Below, piece after piece: positions 24,984 to 33,312 of a stretch of DNA of 64,000 nt; within the stretch, counting starts at the first letter, position 1; every line of letters starts with the position of its first letter. The notes beneath the pieces are model-generated. The model ran no database searches. It was not told the DNA's origin and saw only the letters and a list, made by a program, of their open reading frames with translations. Source of the stretch: Desulfovibrio desulfuricans (GTDB lineage Bacteria; Desulfobacterota; Desulfovibrionia; Desulfovibrionales; Desulfovibrionaceae); NCBI RefSeq assembly GCF_024460775.1, contig NZ_JANFYZ010000001.1, forward strand, positions 124,001 through 188,000. Reading direction: 5' to 3'. Both the position numbers and the translations under genes were made by a program.

Positions 24984-26255
24984 TTATGCCTGCGCTGATG
25001 CCGCCGTCTGAACTGCTTGTGCCGCGCTGTCTGCCCTGGCTTTTGCCTCACTGGCGTGCGTCTGGAGTGAGCGGGCCACAAGCTGGCTCATGTCCAGCAC
25101 TTCTATGTTCACCTTGTTGCGCTTGGCATAGGTGGTCATGGTGCGCACGCACTGCTGGCAGTTGGTCACAATGGCTTGCGCTCCGGTGCGTACGGCTTCT
25201 TCAACCTTGCGCTTGGACATGGCCGCCGAAAGATCGGGGTCGATCATTTCCAGGTTTCCGCCGCCGCCGCAGCACAGGCAATGCCGCCTGTTATGCTCCA
25301 TTTCCACAAGCTTCAGGCCGGGAATGCGCGCCATGACCTCGCGCGGCTCGTCAAACACGCGCCCGCCGCGCCCCAGATCGCAGGGGTCGTGGTAGGTCAC
25401 TGTCATGGGCAGCTCGCCAAGGGGCAGCCTGTTTTCAAGCACGAGCTGCATGACCATTTCAGATGCATGCGCCAGTTCGAATTCCGGCGGGTAGGATTCG
25501 CGCCATATCTGGTAGCAGGAGGGGCAGGTAAACACGACCTTGCGCGCCCCCCGCGCCTTCACGGCCTCCACATTATGTTTGATGATGGCGGGCAGATCGG
25601 CGCTCTGGCCGGAACCCACAAGGGGGAAGCCGCAGCACCATTCATCGCCGGCCATGATGGTAAAATCCACGCCTGCGGCTTCCAGAATTTCCACAAAGGC
25701 CATGGGGATTTTTTGCGCCAGAGGAAAGTACGCACCCACGCAGCCTGTAAAATAGACCACTTCAGCCCTGGCTTTCTGCCCGCCGCCCTTTGGGGGCTTG
25801 CGCATGTCGTCCACCCAGTCGCCGCGCTCGTCGTTGTCTTCGGCAAAGACGTTGTGGCTGTCTTCAAGATTGGTGCGGATCATGCGGATTTTTTCCGGGG
25901 CGTCGCCCGTGCGCGAAAGTTCTTCGCGCAGGGCGAGCCACAGATCTTTAAGGGGCAGGCCAGCGGGGCATACTTCCTCGCAATCGCCGCAGAGCGAACA
26001 GCGGAACACCGAAGTGCCGTATTCCTTGAGGCGCTCCGGCGTGGCCACAGGTTCGCGCCCCAGCACTTCGCCCAAGGCCCGCCAGAAGAAACTGCGGTCG
26101 CGCAGGAGCATTTTCAGGTTGTCCATACGCACCTGAGCCGAAAGATCCGCGTCGCCCGATGCCGCCACCGCCGGACACACGGTCAGGCACTGCCCGCATT
26201 CGGTGCAGGCGTCGAGCGCCATGCGCTGTCGTATGCTGAATGCTGTGTGACGCAT
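24984..26255 (-). CDS. HdrD-like iron-sulfur protein with two CCG domains
   Basis: This is a 423-residue cytosolic protein. The N-terminal ~110 residues hold a two-cluster ferredoxin domain (CTECGQCLTVCP, CSLCGDCEEVCP). Two cysteine-rich CCG domains follow: first CVGAYFP...WCCGFPL...CPSCYQIW, second DPCDLGRGG...CLCCGGGGN...TNCQQC. This is the arrangement of HdrD, DsrK and TmcB, whose CCG site carries a noncubane cluster that works on disulfides or thiols. The previous gene encodes a lipoyl carrier and the one before it a multiheme/NarI-like membrane protein. A dithiol-lipoyl group is thus a plausible substrate. GlcF/LutA-type dehydrogenase subunits are a possible alternative. The C-terminus has an Ala-rich tail. 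Confidence 0.8.
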   Translation of the reverse strand: MRHTAFSIRQRMALDACTECGQCLTVCPAVAASGDADLSAQVRMDNLKMLLRDRSFFWRALGEVLGREPVATPERLKEYGTSVFRCSLCGDCEEVCPAGLPLKDLWLALREELSRTGDAPEKIRMIRTNLEDSHNVFAEDNDERGDWVDDMRKPPKGGGQKARAEVVYFTGCVGAYFPLAQKIPMAFVEILEAAGVDFTIMAGDEWCCGFPLVGSGQSADLPAIIKHNVEAVKARGARKVVFTCPSCYQIWRESYPPEFELAHASEMVMQLVLENRLPLGELPMTVTYHDPCDLGRGGRVFDEPREVMARIPGLKLVEMEHNRRHCLCCGGGGNLEMIDPDLSAAMSKRKVEEAVRTGAQAIVTNCQQCVRTMTTYAKRNKVNIEVLDMSQLVARSLQTHASEAKARADSAAQAVQTAASAQA

Positions 26256-26258
26256 GAT

Positions 26259-26684
26259 TTAATCCTTTTTGAACTTCTTGATGTCCTCTTGCAGCCATGC
26301 TTCAAGAACGTCCTTGCCGCCGTGAATGAGGGTATTGATCTGGCTCATGTCGGCGGGCTTGATCCTGTACATCCAGCCCTTGCCGTAGCAGTCGGCGTTG
26401 ATAATGGTTGGGTTGGCCTCCAGCTCCTCGTTGACTGCCGTAATTTCGCCATCGGCGGGGCTGTAGACGGTGCCAAGCCATTTGCCCGATTCCACCTTGG
26501 CAAACTTTTTACCGGCGGTGACGGCCTTGCCCACAAAGGGCAGTTGCACAAACACGATCTGGCCTGCCAGCTTTTCGGCAAAGTCGTCCATGCCAATGAC
26601 CAGCTCGTCGCCGTCAACGCGGGTCCAGAAGTGGTACTGGTCGTAGTACAGTTCCTCGGGCATGTTGTATCCGGCAATTTCCAT
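26259..26684 (-). CDS. GcvH-like lipoyl carrier protein (LbpA type)
   Basis: From ATG 26684 (AAGGAG 8 bases upstream) the protein has 141 residues and the GcvH fold. The lipoylation lysine is K68 in FAKVESGKWLGTVYSPADG. No gcvT or gcvP gene is near, so it is not part of a standard glycine cleavage system here. The tryptophan right after the lysine and the link to HdrD-like and lipoate-assembly genes fit LbpA, the lipoate-binding protein of the sHdr sulfur pathway. It lies 3 bases before the HdrD-like gene. I infer that it shuttles between a dithiol and disulfide state as an electron or sulfur carrier. Confidence 0.8.
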   Translation of the reverse strand: MEIAGYNMPEELYYDQYHFWTRVDGDELVIGMDDFAEKLAGQIVFVQLPFVGKAVTAGKKFAKVESGKWLGTVYSPADGEITAVNEELEANPTIINADCYGKGWMYRIKPADMSQINTLIHGGKDVLEAWLQEDIKKFKKD

Positions 26685-26715
26685 GATTTGCTCCTTAATG
26701 TGATGGGTTAAGGCC

Positions 26716-28734
26716 TTAGTGGCGGCCGCGAATGGTCTGAACAAGCAGGAACAGGGGAGCTGTGAACATGTGCCGCAACTGGCTGAAGGGTATGTAAGCC
26801 ACCGTCAGCGCGGTCAGCACCGCATGTGCGTACCAGCCCCAGCCGTAGATGCGCGCCAGCGTTGCCTGCCCCAGAGGAGCGAGCCCCAGTGCCAGCACAT
26901 GTCCGGCAAAGGCATAGCCGCTGCCTTCGGGCATGCCCGTGAGGGCAATACGCATGCCTTCAAGCACAAAGCCCGTAAGCGTGATGCCCAGCAGCAGATA
27001 CAGCGCAAGCCAGTCGTGGCGAGGCGCGTTTGCAGCAGCGCTTTTTTCACGCCGCCACAGCATGGCGGCCAGCAACAGGCCCAGCAACAGGGCAAGCCCG
27101 CTCAGATCAAAGAGGAAGGCTCCAGCACCCCAGTTTTTGTCCAGCAGCAGCCAGGGCCATTCCTGCGCGGGCGACAGAAGCGAACCAGTCAGACCCAGCA
27201 GACCCCAGACAAAGCGGAACAGGAAGGGGAAGAATATGAGCGCATGCACGGCCCAGCGCAGGTGGGATTCGCGATAGAGCCGCCGTTGCAGGAAGACATC
27301 GCAGCACAGGGCAGCCCAGCGGTTTTCCGCGCTTGCGTGCTGGTGCGGCGTGGGGCAGCCGTGGCTCTGGCCCGTTGCGGCATCAGCAGTCTGCGGCTTT
27401 TGCGGCGAACCCTTGCCCAGATTGGCGCAGGAGAGCCAGAACAGTCCCATACCAGCAAAGACCAGCACAAATATACCGAGGCCGATCTGCCCGGGGGTAT
27501 CCTGCACGCTGAACGTAGCCGCGTGGCAACCCATGCACAGCACGCTCTTGGGCGGCAGAATAGCGTTGGCAGCGCCAACCTTGCCGTTGCCCGCAAAGCC
27601 GTTTGTGGCACCACCAGCCTCTGTACCGCCCGAGCCTGTAGCGGAAGTGACAGCGGGGCCAGCGCTGTGGCAGCGCACGCAGGAGGCCGTGCCGCTGGCA
27701 AGGGTCATGGAATGCGCGTTAAGCGGCCCGGAATTGATGACATAATCAACCTTGCCGTCCTTGAGCACCGGGGTGACGCCGGAAAGATGGCACGCCCCGC
27801 AGCTCACATTGCTGTGGGCATCGTGGATTGTCTTTTCGTCATGCCGTGTGTGGCAGGTGAGGCAGTTGACGCGCTCCTGCCTGTTGTGAGGGTACCGTGC
27901 CGCATCCTTGTGGCAGGTGAGGCAGTTCATGTCCCCGTGGGTCATGGATTTCATACCCTCGGCGGTGATTCTGGGCATGGCCCCGGCAGGCGCGGCAGCG
28001 CTTGATTCCGGCCCGTGGCAAGAGAGGCACATAACCGGCCCCTGCGGTTCCTTGCCCTTGTTAAAGGGCACAGGCGCTGCTTGGGAACCGCCCTGAGGTT
28101 TGGCGGCGGAGACGCCAGCGCCAGCGGCTATGCCCTTGCCGGTCTTGAGCCCGTGGCAGGAAAGGCAAGCGGCCACATCGGGCGCTGGTTTGGGCAGGTC
28201 TGTCTGAGCCTTGTGGCATACGCCGCAGGATTGGCTCATGTCGCCCGCAGGGCGCAGGCCCTTGGCTCTGGCCTCGGGCGCGAGAACATAGTGCGGGTTG
28301 TGACAGGTAACGCAGTTGTTATAGTCCTGCGTTTTCATTACTGGTTTGCCGCCGTGCATCCCTTTTGCCAGATTGTCTTCAATTTCGCCGTGGCATTGCA
28401 GGCAGGTTTCCCTATCAAATGCCGTACTGGCGGGCTTGTTGAGCTTGTCGGCCCGTGGGTGCTGGTGATCGGCCTGTTCTGCGTGGCAGTCTGCGCACGA
28501 CATGTTGGCGTGGGCAGAGGCATGAAAGCCAGATTCATCAATAAACCACGTTCTGCCCGGCCTGACCTCGGTGTTCTGCTGGTCACTGGCAGCATGGGCG
28601 GGCAACGCAGCCGCTGACAGCACGATACAGGCCGCTATCATGCAGGCCGCAACAGCATGGGCCGTCAGCGTACGGGCCGCCGGAAACATCGGGGCGGCCA
28701 TGATTGGGCCGCGTTTGCGCATCCTCAGCTTCAT
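26716..28734 (-). CDS. 11-heme cytochrome c fused to a NarI-like membrane domain
   Basis: This is a 672-residue protein. A signal/anchor segment lies at residues ~24-48 (VAACMIAACIVLSAAALPAHA). I count eleven CxxCH heme motifs between residues ~78 and ~405. After one transmembrane segment (GLGIFVLVFAGMGLFWLSC) and a ~60-residue linker, the C-terminal ~200 residues have four to five hydrophobic segments with paired His (HLRWAVH; HAVLTALTVAYIPFSQLRH), as in the diheme cytochrome b of NarI, DsrM and TmcC. A periplasmic multiheme part and a quinone-active membrane part are thus in one chain. With the HdrD-like protein it resembles a Tmc/Dsr-type complex. AGGAGA precedes ATG 28734. Confidence 0.8.
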   Translation of the reverse strand: MKLRMRKRGPIMAAPMFPAARTLTAHAVAACMIAACIVLSAAALPAHAASDQQNTEVRPGRTWFIDESGFHASAHANMSCADCHAEQADHQHPRADKLNKPASTAFDRETCLQCHGEIEDNLAKGMHGGKPVMKTQDYNNCVTCHNPHYVLAPEARAKGLRPAGDMSQSCGVCHKAQTDLPKPAPDVAACLSCHGLKTGKGIAAGAGVSAAKPQGGSQAAPVPFNKGKEPQGPVMCLSCHGPESSAAAPAGAMPRITAEGMKSMTHGDMNCLTCHKDAARYPHNRQERVNCLTCHTRHDEKTIHDAHSNVSCGACHLSGVTPVLKDGKVDYVINSGPLNAHSMTLASGTASCVRCHSAGPAVTSATGSGGTEAGGATNGFAGNGKVGAANAILPPKSVLCMGCHAATFSVQDTPGQIGLGIFVLVFAGMGLFWLSCANLGKGSPQKPQTADAATGQSHGCPTPHQHASAENRWAALCCDVFLQRRLYRESHLRWAVHALIFFPFLFRFVWGLLGLTGSLLSPAQEWPWLLLDKNWGAGAFLFDLSGLALLLGLLLAAMLWRREKSAAANAPRHDWLALYLLLGITLTGFVLEGMRIALTGMPEGSGYAFAGHVLALGLAPLGQATLARIYGWGWYAHAVLTALTVAYIPFSQLRHMFTAPLFLLVQTIRGRH

Positions 28735-28744
28735 ACGTTTCTCC

Positions 28745-30334
28745 TCAGCACGCTTCGCAAGTATTGGCAGCCAGCGGGGCCGCGTCTGTCAGACTGGTCA
28801 GCATGGCCTCCGCGCGGTACGAGCTGCGCACCAGCGGGGCGGAAGCCACGCCTGTAAAGCCCATGGCAAGGGCTGTTGCCTTCCAGTGGTCAAATTCGTC
28901 AGGGGCCAGATGCCGCGCCACAGACACATGCGCACCAGAGGGCGCAAGATATTGGCCAAGGGTCAGAAAACGGCAGCCGTGCGCCAGCAGATCGGCCAGG
29001 GCGAGGCGAATTTCGCTCCATGTTTCGCCAAGGCCCAGCATGATGCCGGATTTTACGCGCAGGCCCTGACTGGCCGCGTAGCGCAGCACTTCCAGCGAAG
29101 TTTGATAGCTGGCCCCAGGGCGCACCTGAGCAAAAAGCCGCCGCACGGTTTCAAGATTATGATTGAACATATCGGGGCGGGCGGCGCACACCGCCTCAAG
29201 AGCATTGGGGCCGCCCTGAAAATCCGGCACCAGCACTTCAATGCTGGTCTGCGGGCTTGTCTGGCGTATGGCCTTGATGGTGCGCACAAAATGATCCGCG
29301 CCGCCGTCCGGCAGGTCGTCCCGCGTAACAGACGTTATGACCGCATGGTGCAGGCCCAGCCTGTGCACGGCCTGCGCGACGTTGCCCGGCTCGTTGGAAT
29401 CGAGAGGCGCGGGATGTCCTTTGGCTACGGCGCAATAGCGGCAGCCGCGGGTGCATCTGTCGCCCATGATGATAAAGGTCGATGTGCCGCGCGAATAGCA
29501 TTCGCCCTTGTTGGGGCACTGGGCCTCCTGACACACGGTGTGCAGGTTGAGGTCGGCCAGCATGTTCTCCACCGGGCGTATCCCGGCATCAGGTCGCAGG
29601 GAAACAGTCAGCCAGGCCGGTCTGTTTGCAGCCAGCCCGGTGCGGGGCGCAAAGTCGAACTCGTGGGCAAAGGCCTGCACAAAGCGGTGTGAAACTTCGG
29701 CAAAATCAACCTGACTTCCCAGCTCGGCAGCTATGGAGGTAATGCGTTCCGCAGGGTTGCCGCAGGGGGTGATGAGGCGAAACCAGTCCACATCGGTATT
29801 CACGTTCAGGGCCATGCCGTGAAAGGTCACCCACTTGCGCACTGCCACGCCCACGCTGGCGACTTTGCCGCCGTTTACCCACACGCCGGGGCCGTGAACG
29901 CCCAGTTGCGGCTCAAGCCCGAAGGAGCGCACCACCGAGGCGATGGCGGCCAGCAGCTTTTCCATATACAGATGCAGGTCTTTTTGCCGCAGACGGATAA
30001 CGGGATAGGCCACAAGCTGGCCGGGGCCGTGAAAGGTCGCCATGCCGCCGCGTTCCACCCAGTAGAGGCCCACGCCCTGACGCTGCAACTGTTCCTCGGT
30101 CACGTGCAGATGGGCCGTTGTGCCGCCGCGCCCCATTGTGATGACGGGGTCGTGTTCAAGCAGCAGGAGGGTATCGTCCACGGCGTCGCTGACGCGCGAC
30201 TCCACGCGGCGCTTCTGAAAGTTCAGGGCTTCGCCGTATTCGATGCGCCCAAGATCCAGCACCTCCAGCGGAACAGGCTGGCCGGGCACGGAGCTGGCAT
30301 CGGTATCTGGCTGGCAAAGGGATAAGGCGGACAT
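28745..30334 (-). CDS. lipBA: LipB-LipA fusion: octanoyltransferase plus lipoyl synthase
   Basis: Start ATG 30334 (AAGGAAG upstream) gives 529 residues. Residues ~20-225 are octanoyl-ACP:protein transferase LipB, with RGGMATFHGPGQLVAYP, the catalytic lysine in GGKVASVGV and the catalytic cysteine in TPCGNPAERITS. Residues ~235-525 are lipoyl synthase LipA with the auxiliary-cluster motif CQEAQCPNKGEC, the radical SAM motif CTRGCRYC and the C-terminal RSSY serine. Both active sites are intact. The product lipoylates E2 and H-type domains. It sits in the acetoin dehydrogenase operon, which encodes three lipoyl-domain proteins. A one-chain fusion lets the octanoyl group pass straight to sulfur insertion on the same target. 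Confidence 0.9.
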   Translation of the reverse strand: MSALSLCQPDTDASSVPGQPVPLEVLDLGRIEYGEALNFQKRRVESRVSDAVDDTLLLLEHDPVITMGRGGTTAHLHVTEEQLQRQGVGLYWVERGGMATFHGPGQLVAYPVIRLRQKDLHLYMEKLLAAIASVVRSFGLEPQLGVHGPGVWVNGGKVASVGVAVRKWVTFHGMALNVNTDVDWFRLITPCGNPAERITSIAAELGSQVDFAEVSHRFVQAFAHEFDFAPRTGLAANRPAWLTVSLRPDAGIRPVENMLADLNLHTVCQEAQCPNKGECYSRGTSTFIIMGDRCTRGCRYCAVAKGHPAPLDSNEPGNVAQAVHRLGLHHAVITSVTRDDLPDGGADHFVRTIKAIRQTSPQTSIEVLVPDFQGGPNALEAVCAARPDMFNHNLETVRRLFAQVRPGASYQTSLEVLRYAASQGLRVKSGIMLGLGETWSEIRLALADLLAHGCRFLTLGQYLAPSGAHVSVARHLAPDEFDHWKATALAMGFTGVASAPLVRSSYRAEAMLTSLTDAAPLAANTCEAC

Positions 30335-30440
30335 GGCTGCTTCCTTGTAATGCAGAACAGATTCAGCTTGTTTACGGCGGGGGGCCGGGGAGGCCTTTAC
30401 CCCGGGCCCAACGGCACCCCCGCCGGTTCCTTCAACGGCG

Positions 30441-31805
30441 TCAGCCCCGCTTGGGCAGGTACAGGGCCCACCCGGCGGCATCACGCGCGGCATCGACAAC
30501 GGTTTCACAAAAGGCGGGATGCACGCGGAAGCCCTTGGCGAATTCGCGCACCGTGCATTCAAGCTGCATGGCAAGCACCGCCTCGCCGATCAGCTCGGAA
30601 GCATTGCTGCCCACGATGTGCACGCCCAGGATTTCGCCCGTGTCGGCATCGGCAACCATTTTTACTGCGCCGTCCACTTCGCCGCGCAACATGGCATAGC
30701 CGTTGATGGAATATGGAAAACCGCCCACTTCAACCTCGTAGCCCTTGCGCTCGGCCTGTTCTTCAGAAAGGCCCACGGAGCCCATTTCCGGGCTGCCCCA
30801 GATGGCGCGCGAAACAAGGTGGGAGGGGAATTTTGCGGGCACGCCCATGCTGTTTTCCGCCGCGCAGATGCCCATGGCAGAGGCCGCATGGCTGAGCATC
30901 CAGCCGCCCGTGCAGTCGCCAATGGCAAAAATGCTCGGGCAGGCTGTGCGGCACTGCTGGTCAACTGCTATGCCGCCGTCTGCATTGAACTTAACGCCAA
31001 GCGTTTCCAGACCAAGATTAGCGGCAACAGGCTTGCGGCCAGATACCAGCACCCTGTCGGCATCAACGGTCTGTTCCTTGTCGCCGCTTTTGAGGGTGCA
31101 GGTTTTGCCCGCAACCTTGACGAGGGTGTGGCGGGCAATGATCTGCACGCCGCGCTCGCGCAGGGACTGGGACATGCGCTGGCTGGAATCCTGATCTTCG
31201 TCAGGCAGAATGCGCGGGCCGGGCACGGCAAAGATGACCTTGCTGCCAAGGATGCTCAGCAGGGTAGCCATTTCAACGCCAATATAGGTAGGATCGGTAA
31301 TAAGTACCGAGGCCGGGGCTTCCGTCATGTCCAGCAGCTGGTCGCTGGTAAAGGCGGCCTGATCCAGACCGGGAACATCGGGCTTTGCAAGGGTGCTGCC
31401 CGTGGCGATGATAATGCTTTTGGCCTCAACCTTTTTGCCCGCCACATCCACAGAAGTGGGCGAGGTTACAACGGCCATGCCGGGGATCACATCCACGCCG
31501 TTGTTGGCAAGCAGCGCTTCCATACCCATGCGGATATCATTGGAAACGCCCTGCTTGCGGGCCAGAACAGCGGTAAAATCCAGCTTGCCCACAGTGAGTT
31601 CCAGACCGAATTCGCCAGCCTTGCGCGACTGTTCCAGCAGGGTAGCGGCGCGCAGCCATATCTTGCTGGGAATGCAGCCGCGCATAACGCAGGTGCCGCC
31701 CATGTTGCCGCCTTCCACCAAGGCCACCTTGCCCTTGAGCTGCGAAGCGCGAATGGCCGCAGCATAGCCGCCGGGGCCGCCACCTATGACAACTACATCG
31801 TACAT
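30441..31805 (-). CDS. lpdA: dihydrolipoamide dehydrogenase (E3)
   Basis: From ATG 31805 (AGGAGA upstream) the protein has 454 residues. The FAD site is DVVVIGGGPGGYAAAIRASQ, the redox disulfide is GGTCVMRGCIPSK (CxxxxC), the NAD-site region is SVLITDPTYIGVEMATLL, and the C-terminal His-Glu pair is in VHPAFCE. It reoxidises dihydrolipoyl groups of the acetoin dehydrogenase E2 with NAD. The NAD-binding loop reads ITDPTYIG where most E3 enzymes have a GxGxxG/A pattern, so nucleotide use deserves a check. It lies between acoC and lipBA in the operon. Confidence 0.85.
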   Translation of the reverse strand: MYDVVVIGGGPGGYAAAIRASQLKGKVALVEGGNMGGTCVMRGCIPSKIWLRAATLLEQSRKAGEFGLELTVGKLDFTAVLARKQGVSNDIRMGMEALLANNGVDVIPGMAVVTSPTSVDVAGKKVEAKSIIIATGSTLAKPDVPGLDQAAFTSDQLLDMTEAPASVLITDPTYIGVEMATLLSILGSKVIFAVPGPRILPDEDQDSSQRMSQSLRERGVQIIARHTLVKVAGKTCTLKSGDKEQTVDADRVLVSGRKPVAANLGLETLGVKFNADGGIAVDQQCRTACPSIFAIGDCTGGWMLSHAASAMGICAAENSMGVPAKFPSHLVSRAIWGSPEMGSVGLSEEQAERKGYEVEVGGFPYSINGYAMLRGEVDGAVKMVADADTGEILGVHIVGSNASELIGEAVLAMQLECTVREFAKGFRVHPAFCETVVDAARDAAGWALYLPKRG

Positions 31806-31871
31806 TGTGTTCTCCTGATCTGTGCTGGTTGCTGTATGGGCGCGCATTGACGCAGCCCTGCCGGGAATGCC

Positions 31872-33242
31872 CTAGAAAAGCAGCAGGGCCGGTTCCGCCA
31901 GATATTCCACAAGTGTCTTCAAAAATTCAGCGGCGGGTGCGCCGTCTTCAACGCGGTGGTCAAAGGTAAGGCTCAAACCCATCATGGAGCGGGCCACTAT
32001 GGCCCCCTCGCGGATAACGGGCTTTTCCACCACGCGGCCCACGCCCAGGATTCCCGTTTCACCGGGCTTGAGAATGGGCGTGAAGAAATCCACCACGGAA
32101 TGCGCCATGTTGGTGATGGTAAAGGTGCCGCCGCTCATGTCGTCAGGCGTCAGCTCGCCCTTGCGGGCGCGGCCAGCCAGCAGGCGGGCTTCCCTGGCTA
32201 TTTCGAGCAGGGTCAGCCTGTCCGCATGGTGCAGCACGGGAACCATCAGGCCCTCGGGCAGGGCCACGGCCACGCCCATGTGCACCTCGCCGTGACGGGT
32301 GATGGTTTGCCCGTCAAAGGTGGCGTTCATGCGGGGGTGCTTTTTCAAGGCCTTGGAAACGGCCAGAATGAGCATGTCGTTCATGGAAAGGCGGAAGTCT
32401 TTGTTCTTTTTGTTGCGGGCCTTGAAGTCGTTGATGATGTGCACGCAGGGGGTTACATCCGCTTCGCTCACAAGGGTGAGCTGGGCGGAGTTTTGCAGGC
32501 TGCCCAGCATGTTGTCGGCAATTATCTTGCGCATGCCTTCCATGGGCACGGAGCTTGGCTCGCTGCCGCAAACGGCGCTGGAGCAGGTTGACTGAGACGC
32601 ATTTTGGGCCGCCGTCGCGAATTTTTCCGGGTGCAGGGCGCGGTCAACATCTTCGCGCACGATCTTGCCGCCTTCGCCCGTGCCTGTGAGGGTGGAGATA
32701 TCCAGCCCGGCCTTGGCGGCCACGGCGGCGGCAAGGGGCGTGATCTTGATTTTGCCGATAACTTCGTGGCGGGCCTGCACATCGCGCTCAACAATCCGGC
32801 CTTCGGGGCCTGAACCTGCTACGCAGGCAAGGTCAATGCCAAGTTCACGCGCCAGCCGCCGCGCGGCAGGAGACGCTATCCCGCCAGTGCCAGAGGGTTG
32901 CACAGCGGCTGACGCGTTGGTTTTTTCGGGCTTGGGCGCGCCCGCTTCCGCTGTGGCGGAAGCGGGGGAGTCAGACGCGCCTTCAACCCGGGCGATTGTT
33001 TCACCAGGTTCGGCCAGGATGCCAAGCACGGCGCCCACGGCCACTTCCTGTTTGGGCTGCACCATAATCTGGAAGAGCACGCCATCGGCGGGGCTTTCCA
33101 CCTTATTGGTGATTTTGTCGGTTTCCACTTCAAACAGATCATCGCCCTGCTTGACTGCGGCGCCTTCGGCCACAAACCATTTGGAAACCTTGCCGGTCTT
33201 CATGGTCAGACCAAGTTTCGGCATGGCAAGTTCTATGCTCAC
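31872..33242 (-). CDS. acoC: dihydrolipoamide acetyltransferase E2, first copy
   Basis: The start is a GTG at 33242 with AGGAGA 6 bases upstream, which gives 456 residues beginning MSIELAMPKLGLTMKTG. The lipoyl domain carries K43 in ETDKITNKVESP. An Ala/Pro/Glu-rich linker follows, then the E1/E3-binding domain (SPAARRLARELGIDLACVAG), what may be a second such segment (KITPLAAAVAAKAGLDI), and the catalytic domain ending in FDHRVEDGAPAAEFL (HxxxDG). This core transfers the acetyl group from acetoin cleavage to CoA. A second E2 gene lies at 38111-39346 in the same operon. Confidence 0.9.
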   Translation of the reverse strand: MSIELAMPKLGLTMKTGKVSKWFVAEGAAVKQGDDLFEVETDKITNKVESPADGVLFQIMVQPKQEVAVGAVLGILAEPGETIARVEGASDSPASATAEAGAPKPEKTNASAAVQPSGTGGIASPAARRLARELGIDLACVAGSGPEGRIVERDVQARHEVIGKIKITPLAAAVAAKAGLDISTLTGTGEGGKIVREDVDRALHPEKFATAAQNASQSTCSSAVCGSEPSSVPMEGMRKIIADNMLGSLQNSAQLTLVSEADVTPCVHIINDFKARNKKNKDFRLSMNDMLILAVSKALKKHPRMNATFDGQTITRHGEVHMGVAVALPEGLMVPVLHHADRLTLLEIAREARLLAGRARKGELTPDDMSGGTFTITNMAHSVVDFFTPILKPGETGILGVGRVVEKPVIREGAIVARSMMGLSLTFDHRVEDGAPAAEFLKTLVEYLAEPALLLF

Positions 33243-33312
33243 TGCTGTTCTCCTGCGATGTTGTGTGTTGCGGCGGAAGGCTGCCTTTTTGCCGTCAGCC
33301 GGGCCGATGCCG

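Noticed and set aside
26259-26684. Glycine cleavage H protein as part of a gcv system
   Set aside because: The protein has the H-protein fold, but no gcvT or gcvP is near and the genes around it belong to Hdr-like, cytochrome and lipoate assembly functions.
25176-26711. 511-codon plus-strand open frame opposite the HdrD-like and LbpA-like genes
   Set aside because: The minus strand has clear motifs in both genes. The plus frame is Gly/His/Ala-rich without recognisable domains, as expected from the complement of GC-rich genes. The same holds for long opposite frames at 15021-16484, 16929-18353, 23323-24762, 26719-28005, 30519-31850 and 38195-39394.
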